A stretch of 6,334 nucleotides of DNA, from NCBI GenBank assembly GCA_030837395.1, contig JAUPKO010000796.1, positions 1-6,334 of the forward strand, read 5' to 3'. This document shows positions 1 to 6,071 of the stretch, piece after piece (position 1 is the first letter of the stretch; every line of letters starts with the position of its first letter). A program made the translations under genes and the position numbers. The notes beneath the pieces are model-generated. The model was given only the letters and a program-made list of their open reading frames with translations. It did not search any database and was not told where the DNA came from. The stretch comes from Actinomycetota bacterium (lineage in GTDB: Bacteria; Actinomycetota; Actinomycetes; S36-B12; UBA10799).

Positions 1-1
1 C

Positions 2-430
2 ACGGCGATCTCGGAGACCAACCGGCGGCGCGCGCTGCAGATCGCCTACAACACTGAACACGGCATCGACCCCACCCCGCTGCGCAAGAAGATCGCAGAC
101 ATCACCGACCTGATCGCCAGCGAGGCGGCCGATATCGAGGCGCTGTTGGGCAACCGACGTGGTCGCGGGGTGCCGGTGGGGCCGTTGGGCACCGGTCGGC
201 TGGCCGAGCGCCGCGGTGATGCGCCGCTGCCGGTCGCCGAACTGGAGGGGCTCATCGCGGAATTGACCGCGAGTATGCACACCGCGGCAGAGGAACTGAA
301 CTTCGAGGTGGCCGCGCGGTACCGTGACGAGGTGGCCGAACTGAAGAAGGAACTGCGCGCGATGCGGGAGGCGGGCATGCCCGACGCTGGCGCGCCGCGG
401 ACGGGGAAGGGCCAATCGAACGCTGATTGA
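2..430 (+). CDS. uvrB: UvrB, excinuclease ABC subunit B (C-terminal part, 5' end outside window)
   Basis: UvrB is the damage-verifying, helicase-like subunit of the UvrABC nucleotide excision repair complex; it loads with UvrA and then recruits UvrC through its C-terminal UVR domain. The window opens inside the gene; the first complete codon is at base 2, giving 142 residues up to the TGA at 428-430. The opening residues TAISETNRRRALQIAYNTEH, followed by GIDPTPLRKKI, match the conserved end of the second helicase domain. A stretch rich in Gly, Arg and Pro follows (about residues 50-75 of the fragment). The last part, ELEGLIAEL through NFEVAARYRDEVAELKKEL, is a classic UVR motif, a helical hairpin that contacts UvrC. 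The C-terminus looks complete. The next gene lies 86 bp downstream on the same strand. Assignment is by recognised family motifs and is secure; the upstream catalytic domains cannot be seen. Confidence 0.95.
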   Translation, partial: TAISETNRRRALQIAYNTEHGIDPTPLRKKIADITDLIASEAADIEALLGNRRGRGVPVGPLGTGRLAERRGDAPLPVAELEGLIAELTASMHTAAEELNFEVAARYRDEVAELKKELRAMREAGMPDAGAPRTGKGQSNAD

Positions 431-500
431 TTAGGCTGGGGCCTGTTCGACCTCGATACGTCGTGCGGTGCCGTCCGGTGGTCCGCTGCGTTTCCCAATA

Positions 501-507
501 AGGAAGG
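501..507 (+). promoter_or_regulatory. Ribosome binding site that fixes the GTG start of the TerC-family gene
   Basis: AGGAAGG ends 9 bases before the GTG at 517. An ATG at 509 sits only 1 base after this site, is in another frame and meets a stop after five codons, so the GTG is the sensible start. Confidence 0.7.
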
Positions 508-516
508 CATGGTCAG

Positions 517-1536
517 GTGGACGTGACAATCACGGCATGGGCGGTCACGGTACTGGCGGTGCTGGTGCTCATCGCCCTGGACTTCATGGTCGTGTCGAGC
601 AAGCCGCACGAGGTCGGCATGAAGGAGGCCGCGGGCTGGTCGGTCTTCTACATCGCCATCGCGATCGCCTGGGGGGCCGGGATCTGGGCGATCTACGGTG
701 CCCAGTACGGCACCGAGTACTACACCGGCTGGTTGGTCGAGAAGGCTCTGAGCGTCGACAACCTCTTCGTCTTCGTCATCATCCTGGGCAAATTCGCCGT
801 GCCACCCAAGTACTGGCAGAAGATCCTGCTGTTCGGGATCATGTTCGCCCTCATCGCCCGGACGATCTTCATCCTGCTCGGTGCGGCCATGCTCGAGTAC
901 TTCTCGTTCACGTTCCTGATCTTCGGTCTGCTGCTGGTGTGGACCGCCGTGCAGTTGGCCCGGCACCGGGACGAGGACCCAGACGTGGAGGACTCCAAGA
1001 TCGTGGAGTTCGTGCAGCGCAAGTTGCCGTTCACGAACGAATGGAACAACGGCAAGATGACCATGATGGAGAACGGCCGGCGGCTGTTCACCCCGATGCT
1101 GCTGGTGATGATCGCCATCGGCAGCACCGACGTGCTGTTCGCTCTCGACTCCATCCCCGCGGTGTACGGCATCACCAGCGAGCCCTACATCGTCTTCGCG
1201 GCCAACGCCTTCGCGCTGCTGGGGTTGCGGGCGCTGTTCTTCCTGCTCAACGGCTTGCTCGACAAGATGGTCTACCTGTCGTTGGGCCTGGCGATCATCC
1301 TCGGCTTCATCGGAGTCAAGTTGATCCTGCACTGGGCCCACGGTGTGTGGTCCTGGGTGCCCGAGGTCGACACCCTCGTCTCGCTGGCGGTCATCGTCGT
1401 GGTGCTGATCATCACGGCCATCGCAAGTTGGCTCAAGGTGCGCAACGATCCCGAGGCCATCGCCCATGCCGGTACGGTGACCCTCTCGCACCACCCCGAG
1501 CGAGATCAGGGGCCGCACAAGCTGCCGGAGGAGTGA
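517..1536 (+). CDS. TerC/Alx-family integral membrane protein, probable Mn2+ (metal) exporter
   Basis: This 339-residue polytopic membrane protein belongs to the TerC family (E. coli Alx, B. subtilis MeeF/MeeY). Characterised members export Mn2+ or help load metal onto secreted enzymes; some older members are linked to tellurite resistance. About nine hydrophobic segments are visible (near residues 5-27, 40-60, 78-95, 102-122, 128-147, 193-213, 224-245, 252-272 and 283-305). The family's paired acidic intramembrane motifs are present: EKALSVDN (E75, D81, N82) and STDVLFALDSIPA (D205, D211), then GLRALFFLL and FIGVKLILH. A charged loop at about 148-190 separates the two halves. The C-terminal tail (about 310-339) is hydrophilic. 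The start is GTG with AGGAAGG upstream. It follows uvrB and is coupled to the amidotransferase gene downstream. The leader is only 86 bp and I see no convincing manganese riboswitch in it. The family is sure; the metal substrate is inferred. Confidence 0.92.
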   Translation: MDVTITAWAVTVLAVLVLIALDFMVVSSKPHEVGMKEAAGWSVFYIAIAIAWGAGIWAIYGAQYGTEYYTGWLVEKALSVDNLFVFVIILGKFAVPPKYWQKILLFGIMFALIARTIFILLGAAMLEYFSFTFLIFGLLLVWTAVQLARHRDEDPDVEDSKIVEFVQRKLPFTNEWNNGKMTMMENGRRLFTPMLLVMIAIGSTDVLFALDSIPAVYGITSEPYIVFAANAFALLGLRALFFLLNGLLDKMVYLSLGLAIILGFIGVKLILHWAHGVWSWVPEVDTLVSLAVIVVVLIITAIASWLKVRNDPEAIAHAGTVTLSHHPERDQGPHKLPEE

Positions 1537-1539
1537 CCC

Positions 1540-2397
1540 ATGTGTCGACTGTTCGGAATGAGTGCGGGGGACCGGCAGGTCGAGGCCAAGTTCTGGCTCC
1601 TGAACGCACCGGACAGCATGGTCGAGGAGGGCGGGCGCAACCCGGACGGTGCCGGCATCGGCTGGTTCGACGCCGGCACCGAACCGCACCTGCAGAAGCA
1701 GGCCGGGCCGGCGCCACAGGATCAGGCCTTCCTGACTGACGCAGCCACGGTGACCGCCTCCACGGTGGTCACCCATGTGCGCGATGCCACCGCCGGATCG
1801 GCGACCGTCGCCAACGCGCACCCCTTCCTGGTGGACGGCCTGCTGGTGGCCCACAACGGTGGCTTCGCCGATCCCGACGCAGTGATGGCCCAGTTGGGGG
1901 ACTATGCGCGCTTCGTGCAGGGCGACACCGACTCCGAGCGTTACGCCGCCCTGATCGCGAAAGAGGCGGCCGCCCGGGACGGGGATATCGGCGCCGGCAT
2001 CCTCGCGGCGGCCACCTGGATCAGCCAGAACGTTCCCATGTACTCGCTCAATGTCGTGGTCATCAAGGACCACCGACTCTGGGCGCTGCGCTACCCGGAC
2101 GAGCGTGCCCTGCACCTGGCCCGGCGGGTGGTGCGACCCGCCACAGGTGCCCCGGACGACAGTTGGTCCGGTAGTTCGCAGGTAGCCCAGCATCAGGTTG
2201 CGGCGAACTCCGAGACACCCATCGTGGTGGTCGCCAGCGAGCGCATCGACGGCGACGACGACTGGCGCATGTTGCAACCCGGTGAGTTGGTTGCGGTGGA
2301 CGACGACCTCACCATCACCGCCCGGCTGGCCCTACGCCGGACGCCGGCCCGACTGTTGCACCTGGCCGGGCGCGACCCGAACGATGAAGCGTTCTGA
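1540..2397 (+). CDS. Class II glutamine amidotransferase (YafJ-like, Ntn hydrolase fold)
   Basis: This 285-residue protein carries a glutamine amidotransferase type 2 domain, which hydrolyses glutamine with an N-terminal cysteine to release ammonia or transfer it to a partner substrate. The start MCRLFG places Cys2 as the nucleophile after removal of Met1. Other family motifs are NPDGAGIGW (34-42), HVRDAT (79-84, with glutamine-binding R81), NAHPF (92-96), AHNGG (104-108, oxyanion-hole N106 and G107) and GDTDSER (128-134). No synthetase or sugar-isomerase domain follows, so it is a stand-alone YafJ-like protein. EgtC of ergothioneine synthesis is a relative, but no egt genes are seen here. 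The ATG lies 3 bp after the terC-family stop. Its ribosome binding site, GGAGGAG at 1527-1533, is inside the end of that gene, so translation is probably coupled. The acceptor substrate is unknown. Confidence 0.9.
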   Translation: MCRLFGMSAGDRQVEAKFWLLNAPDSMVEEGGRNPDGAGIGWFDAGTEPHLQKQAGPAPQDQAFLTDAATVTASTVVTHVRDATAGSATVANAHPFLVDGLLVAHNGGFADPDAVMAQLGDYARFVQGDTDSERYAALIAKEAAARDGDIGAGILAAATWISQNVPMYSLNVVVIKDHRLWALRYPDERALHLARRVVRPATGAPDDSWSGSSQVAQHQVAANSETPIVVVASERIDGDDDWRMLQPGELVAVDDDLTITARLALRRTPARLLHLAGRDPNDEAF

Positions 2398-2409
2398 CCG
2401 CCCTCGGCT

Positions 2410-3886
2410 TCAGCGGTTGGGTTGGAAGATGGCCGAGAAGTAGCCTGCCAGCATCGCGTCGCGTAGCCCCGTCGGCAGCGCCTCGATCAGCGCTTGAATC
2501 CCTGCGGCCTCGTCGGGCAAGGACGGCGTGCCCGACGGATCCAGCCCGGCGAAGGTGAGCAGCGCGCTCAGGGTCGGCAGGTCCAGCGCCGCCGGATCGA
2601 TCTGCTCGGCAGCAGCCATGAGCTGCTCATCTGCGACGGCACGAGGTAGCACCCGAGCGTCGTCGGCGGCCGCGCGCAACGCGTCGAGGAACTCGTCAAC
2701 GTTGGCAAGGGTCGTCGCTTGAACTGTGAGGTGGGCGGTGCGGGGCAAGTCGCCGACGCCGGGCTGAGCCTGGATGAACCACCCGCGGGCCTTCATCGTG
2801 TCGGCCAGAACGAAGGGGTCGACCCCGTTCGGACCGTCCGCCGCGAGCGCGATGAGCGTCGCGGCGGGTTCGCCGACGACCCGTAGGCCATCGATGTGGG
2901 CGACCGCGGACACGATCGCCTCGGTCGCCTGACGAGCCGATCGGACGAGGTCACGATAGCCGTCCGCGCCGATCCGACGGGCGACCGCCCAGGCGGCGGC
3001 CATCGGTCCGGCGGACTTGGTGCTCTGCATCGTGGTGTTGACCACCGGGTAGCCGGGCCAATCCGAGTACGAGAAGAACGCCGACATCCGGTAGTCCGCG
3101 TCGCTGAACAGCAAGAGCGAGGAGCCTTTGGGGGCATAGGCGTACTTGTGCAAGTCGACCGACAGGCTCCGGACCCCCGGCACCCGCAGATCGAAGTCGG
3201 GCAGGTCGTAGCCCAGCTGGGCCATGAACGGCAGCACCCAGCCGCCGATGCAGGCGTCCACGTGCACGGGCACCCCCATCGGCGCTGCGATCGCGGCAAC
3301 CTCTGCCACCGGGTCCATGACGCCATGGGCGTACGACGGTGTCGACACCACGACCAAACACGCACGGTCACCGAGATCGGCCAAGGCGGCGCCCACGTCC
3401 TCGGGTCGGACAGTGCAGGTGATCGGGTCGACCGGCAGCACCCGCAGATCCACATCGAAGTAGCGCGCGCCCTTGATGAAGGCTGAGTGGGCGGTGATGG
3501 GAAGGACCATCGTGGGTCGCCCGGTCGGCTCGCCCACCTTCGCCCGCCACGCCTGCCGTGCGGTCTTCACCGCGAGCATGCACGACTCCGTGCCGCCGCT
3601 CGTCACCACCCCTACCGCTCCGTCAGGGCCGCCGAGCAGGTCGAGCCCCCCAGCCGACGAGGTCGTTCTCGATCGCCGCCACACTCGGGAACACCGTGGG
3701 GTCCAGGCCGTTGACGCCGCTGAACGCGACGAGTGCCTCGCCGGCGACGTCCTCGAGGTCGGCCACTCCCGAGTCGTAGACGTAGGCCAGCACCCGGCCA
3801 CCGGTGGTGGGTGCGTCGGAGGTCCGCTTCGCGGCCAATTCGCTGCGGATCTGTTCTCCGGTGGCGGCTGCGGCAGGCAGGCTCAT
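2410..3886 (-). CDS. PLP-dependent decarboxylase/lyase, glutamate decarboxylase-sphingosine-1-phosphate lyase group; frameshifted in this sequence
   Basis: This is a fold-type I PLP enzyme of the group II decarboxylase superfamily. As given, it lies in two frames: codons from ATG 3886 run about 80 residues (MSLPAAAATG to NDLVGWG), then the conserved protein continues in another frame from about 3645 to TGA 2410-2412. Dropping one G from the run at 3646-3651 joins them into 491 residues, a normal family length. In the joined numbering the motifs are LLGGPDG (83-89), TSGGTES (95-101, PLP phosphate), TAHSAF with H133 (ring stacking), HVDACIGGW with D210 (pyridine nitrogen) and DLHKYAYAPKGSS with K247 (Schiff base). 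HKYxYAPKGSS and HVDAC are more typical of sphingosine-1-phosphate lyase-like proteins than of classical GadB. The ATG overlaps the transporter stop as ATGA, with GGAG at 3892-3895. The substrate is unknown; amino acid decarboxylation or phospho-amino-alcohol cleavage are both possible. It may be intact (sequencing error) or a recent pseudogene. Confidence 0.85.
3646..3651 (-). other. Homopolymer at which the decarboxylase reading frame breaks
   Basis: The plus strand has six C, so the gene reads TGGGGGGCTC. In the upstream frame this gives VGWGARPARRP and a stop at 3623-3625. With five G it reads VGWGLDLLGGPDG, which fits the family spacing between the IENDLV helix and GGPDG. All conserved motifs lie intact on either side, so a single extra G is the simplest explanation. 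Confidence 0.8.
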
Positions 3887-5250
3887 GAGGTCTCCAGGGT
3901 GGGGAGGGACGGGCCGACGGTGGCTTCACTGGGGTTGAGTCGGTAGCGGCGAAGCAGTAGCAGGCTGAGCAGGGTCAGCACGGTGGGCAGCACGGTGAAG
4001 GCGAGCAGCACGCCCGTGACGGCTGACCCCGGTTGACTCACCTGCACATCTGCGGTGGAGGAGACGAAACCGGTGATCGCCAGCACCGACAGCACCAGGG
4101 CCGGCCCGACGGCGAAACCGGCAGTCTCGCCGGCAGTCCAGTAGCCGGTGAAGGCGCCCGCCTGTTGCTTACCGCGGGCAGCGGCATCGGCGGCGATCGT
4201 GTCCGGCAGCATCGACAGCGGGAACATCTGCATTCCCGCGTAGCCGACCCCGCAGACCGCCACCAGCGCGAGCACCACTGCGACCGGCAAGACGCGCGAC
4301 CCGAGCAGCAGCAGGGCGCCGGCGGTGAACGTCAGCGACGCGATCAGGTAGCCGCGCTTCTTGCCCAACCGGTGCGAGAGCTTGGCCCACACCGGCACGA
4401 ACAGGATGCCCGGACCGACCAGACACACGAACAGTACGTCCGCGATGCTCTCGCGTTCGAGGATGTAGGTCGCGAAGTACTGGGCGCCGCCGAGCATCGA
4501 ACTGGTGGCCAGAGCCTGCAATACGAACGTGCCCAGCAGCGCCGTGAAGTCCCGGTTGCGACGGGCGACATCGAACTGTGCCCGCAGCGAACGTTCGGAC
4601 TCCTCGGCATGCAGGATGCGGGCGCGGCGCAAGCCCCACCAGCACGCGAGCATGCCCAGGCCGATCAAGGCCCCGACCACCACGCCCATCACCAGGTAGC
4701 CGGTGCGCTGGTCGGCGAAGGCGTCGCGCAGGGCCGGGGAGCCGGCGCCGAACAGCAGGATGCCGAACGTCAGAAAGGCCACCCGCCAGGCCATCAGGGT
4801 GGTGCGTGCGCCGGGGGAGTCGGTGATCTCCGCCGGTGTGGCGATGTAGGGCACCTGGAAGATCGCGAAGGCGGAAGCCGCCGCGGTGAAGGCCAGGAAC
4901 ACCCAGACGGCTGCCGCTGTCGGAGCGAACCCGCTGGGCACCGCGAACATCAGCGCGAACAGGACCGGCAACAGCAGGCCGCCGGCCAGCAGGAAGGGCC
5001 GCCGCGTGTGCCGCACCGACACCGAGCGGTCCGAAAGGTTGCCGACGATCGGCAGGAATACCACGTCCCAGAGTTTGGGCACGAGCAGCACGAGGGCTGC
5101 GACTCCTGCGGCCACGCCGAGGCTGTTGGTCAAATAGTAGGCGAGCAGCAGCCCGGGAACGGTGCTGAACCCAGCCGTGCCCACCGACCCGAGGGCGTAC
5201 GAGATGGTGATCCGACGGTCCAGGGTCGGGGCCTGCTCGGTGGTCACCAT
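3883..5250 (-). CDS. MFS transporter of the GPH (glycoside-pentoside-hexuronide):cation symporter family, MelB-like
   Basis: From ATG 5250 this is 455 residues, with hydrophobic segments consistent with about 12 transmembrane helices. GPH/MelB-type (MFS_2) signatures are visible: PKLWDVVFLPIVGNLSDRS (58-76, loop 2-3), TRRPFLL (82-88), QVPYIATPAEITDSPGAR (132-149, the PY..L..E motif region) and FPLSMLPDTIAADAAARGKQ (343-362), followed by a Gly-rich helix. A basic/acidic loop at about 207-233 separates the two halves. Characterised members move sugars with Na+ or H+, but many actinobacterial members have no known substrate. The neighbours here are a hydrolase and a PLP decarboxylase, not sugar enzymes. 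The alternative start ATG 5265 adds MAGTQ but has no clear ribosome binding site; 5250 is preceded by GCGGGAA and overlaps the hydrolase stop by 7 bp. The stop overlaps the decarboxylase ATG (ATGA). The family is fairly sure; substrate and direction of transport are unknown. Confidence 0.87.
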   Translation of the reverse strand: MVTTEQAPTLDRRITISYALGSVGTAGFSTVPGLLLAYYLTNSLGVAAGVAALVLLVPKLWDVVFLPIVGNLSDRSVSVRHTRRPFLLAGGLLLPVLFALMFAVPSGFAPTAAAVWVFLAFTAAASAFAIFQVPYIATPAEITDSPGARTTLMAWRVAFLTFGILLFGAGSPALRDAFADQRTGYLVMGVVVGALIGLGMLACWWGLRRARILHAEESERSLRAQFDVARRNRDFTALLGTFVLQALATSSMLGGAQYFATYILERESIADVLFVCLVGPGILFVPVWAKLSHRLGKKRGYLIASLTFTAGALLLLGSRVLPVAVVLALVAVCGVGYAGMQMFPLSMLPDTIAADAAARGKQQAGAFTGYWTAGETAGFAVGPALVLSVLAITGFVSSTADVQVSQPGSAVTGVLLAFTVLPTVLTLLSLLLLRRYRLNPSEATVGPSLPTLETS

Positions 5251-5888
5251 CTGCGTTCCCGCCATGACGCCAGGTTGGGTCGTTCGGTGGTCAGGGTGGT
5301 GTCCCAACCGTGGCCGGGGTAGACCCAGGCCTCGTCGTAGGCATCGAAGAGCCGTGCCGACACGTCGGCGAACAGCTGGTCGAAGGTGTCGTCGGTGGTC
5401 CGGCCGATCCCGCCGGGGAAGAGCGAGTCGCCGGTGAGCAGGTGATGTCCGCCGGTGGCATCGGTGAAGTGGACGGCCACCCCACCGGGGGTGTGCCCGC
5501 GCAACCCGATGAAGTCGAGGGTGTTCTCGCCCAATCGGTAGGTATCGCCGTGGGCCACAAGAGTCTCGGTGGGGCCCCCAATGGCCGGTGCGTCGTCCGC
5601 TGTGGCGAGGGTCGTGGCGCCGGTGGCCGCCACGACAGCCGCGAGGGCCTGCCAATGGTCGGGGTGCGAGTGGGTAGTGAGTACGGCATCGAGACGGCCA
5701 TCCGGCAGCAGCGCCAGGATCGAGTCAGGCTCGGCAGCGGCATCTACCAGGAGGGTGGAACCGTCGCGGGCACGCAGCAGGTAGACGTTGTTGTCCAGGG
5801 AACCAACCGCGAGTTTGGTGAGGATCAGCGCGCCCAGGTCACGCACCTGCGGCGCGCCCCCGGGCAGCGTCTGGCCGGTGTAGGTCAT
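5244..5888 (-). CDS. Metallo-beta-lactamase-fold hydrolase, glyoxalase II-like
   Basis: This 214-residue, probably cytoplasmic protein has a complete metallo-beta-lactamase domain. The full set of dinuclear metal ligands is visible: THSHPDH (H73, H75, D77, H78), GHTPGG (H132), TGDSLFPGGIGR (D154) and PGHGWDT (H193). The GHTPGG and DSLF-GGIGR segments resemble glyoxalase II and related thioesterases. The long helical C-terminal domain that binds glutathione in true GloB is missing, so the substrate is uncertain. Actinobacteria use mycothiol instead of glutathione, so a mycothiol-conjugate thioesterase is one guess. ATG 5888 is chosen because MTYTGQ begins the conserved region and no in-frame ATG or GTG lies close upstream; the ribosome binding site is weak (GGTGG). 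It is first in the three-gene minus-strand operon and its stop overlaps the transporter start. Further in-frame upstream codons look like non-coding readthrough of the intergenic region. Confidence 0.9.
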   Translation of the reverse strand: MTYTGQTLPGGAPQVRDLGALILTKLAVGSLDNNVYLLRARDGSTLLVDAAAEPDSILALLPDGRLDAVLTTHSHPDHWQALAAVVAATGATTLATADDAPAIGGPTETLVAHGDTYRLGENTLDFIGLRGHTPGGVAVHFTDATGGHHLLTGDSLFPGGIGRTTDDTFDQLFADVSARLFDAYDEAWVYPGHGWDTTLTTERPNLASWRERRW

Positions 5889-5984
5889 GGCCGGCCACCG
5901 GCGTTGGGGTGGACGCCGACTGGCATGGTCGATGGCATGCGAGCACCGTAGCGCCTTGCGGAGCAGGAAAGCAGCCGCAACGGG

Positions 5985-6013
5985 AATATAACGACATATC
6001 GCGATAGTTACGT
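5985..6013 (-). promoter_or_regulatory. Possible promoter of the hydrolase-transporter-decarboxylase operon
   Basis: On the minus strand TATATT (5985-5990) is a fair -10 element. With a 17-bp spacer the -35 position falls at 6008-6013 (ACGTAA), a poor match to TTGACA, as is common for regulated actinobacterial promoters. The 10-bp palindrome 5997-6006 would lie inside the spacer. The implied leader is about 90 bases. This is a reading by eye only. Confidence 0.35.
5997..6006. promoter_or_regulatory. Perfect palindrome TATCGCGATA, candidate operator
   Basis: A 10-bp exact palindrome sits in the AT-rich core of the divergent region, between the two gene starts and within the putative minus-strand promoter. 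Its symmetry suits a dimeric winged-helix regulator. Binding by the adjacent PadR-like protein is inferred from position only. Confidence 0.45.
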
Positions 6014-6018
6014 CTTTT

Positions 6019-6032
6019 GATGCAGATGCATC
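6019..6032. repeat. Short inverted repeat GATGC-N4-GCATC
   Basis: Two 5-bp arms flank AGAT, with the 8-bp palindrome GATGCATC nested inside at 6025-6032. It lies 12 bp beyond the TATCGCGATA palindrome and could be a second operator half or site. It is short enough to be chance. Confidence 0.3.
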
Positions 6033-6033
6033 C

Positions 6034-6053
6034 AGGCGGCCGGTGGGCCGCCT
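6034..6053 (+). promoter_or_regulatory. Strong hairpin in the leader of the PadR-like gene
   Basis: AGGCGGCC (6034-6041) and GGCCGCCT (6046-6053) are exact reverse complements around a GGTG loop, giving an 8-bp, almost all G-C stem. It ends 8 bases before the AAGGAG ribosome binding site. No T-run follows, so it is not a standard intrinsic terminator. An operator, or a leader structure affecting translation or mRNA stability, is possible. Confidence 0.5.
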
Positions 6054-6071
6054 CCACACACAAGGAGTCCC

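Larger units (their letters stand above)
5889..6071. promoter_or_regulatory. Divergent intergenic region between the hydrolase operon and the PadR-like gene
   Basis: These 183 bp separate two diverging starts. The part near the hydrolase (5889-5980) is G+C-rich and holds a 7-bp direct repeat TGGCATG at 5921-5927 and 5933-5939, and a 10-bp palindrome TGGCCGGCCA at 5888-5897 over the hydrolase start. The part at about 5983-6020 is distinctly AT-rich for this genome and is the likely promoter/operator core. The part at 6034-6053 is a strong hairpin. I see no gene in it. Confidence 0.65.

Noticed and set aside
431..516. A manganese (yybP-ykoY type) riboswitch or promoter before the TerC-family gene
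   Set aside because: The gap is only 86 bp, short for that riboswitch, and I could not find its conserved helices. TTGATT at 427-432 has no -10 at suitable spacing.
468..1739. A 423-codon plus-strand frame overlapping the TerC-family gene
   Set aside because: It is an out-of-frame shadow, rich in Arg, Gly and His. The TerC frame has membrane segments and family motifs.
46..2277. A very long open frame on the minus strand across uvrB, terC and the amidotransferase
   Set aside because: It is antisense to three recognisable genes. Its product is a His/Gly/Arg/Asp/Gln-rich composition typical of reverse-frame readthrough of high-G+C genes, with no domain.
1540..2397. EgtC (ergothioneine pathway amidase) identity for the amidotransferase
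   Set aside because: No other ergothioneine genes are nearby, and the stand-alone YafJ-like class is the more general call. The shared motifs do not separate the two.
2396..2418. An intrinsic bidirectional terminator between the convergent genes
   Set aside because: The stem is 6 bp with a G-T pair and an 11-base loop, and no T-run follows on either strand, so it is too weak to call.
3652..3801. The out-of-frame minus-strand extension starting at ATG 3801 as the decarboxylase N-terminus
   Set aside because: Its first ~50 residues (Ser/Thr/Arg-rich) do not resemble the family, while the overlapping frame from ATG 3886 does. It is a by-product of the frameshift.
4033..5322. A 429-codon open frame on the plus strand opposite the transporter
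   Set aside because: It is antisense to a clear membrane transporter. Its Gln/His/Arg/Gly-rich product has no recognisable motif and no ribosome binding site stands out.
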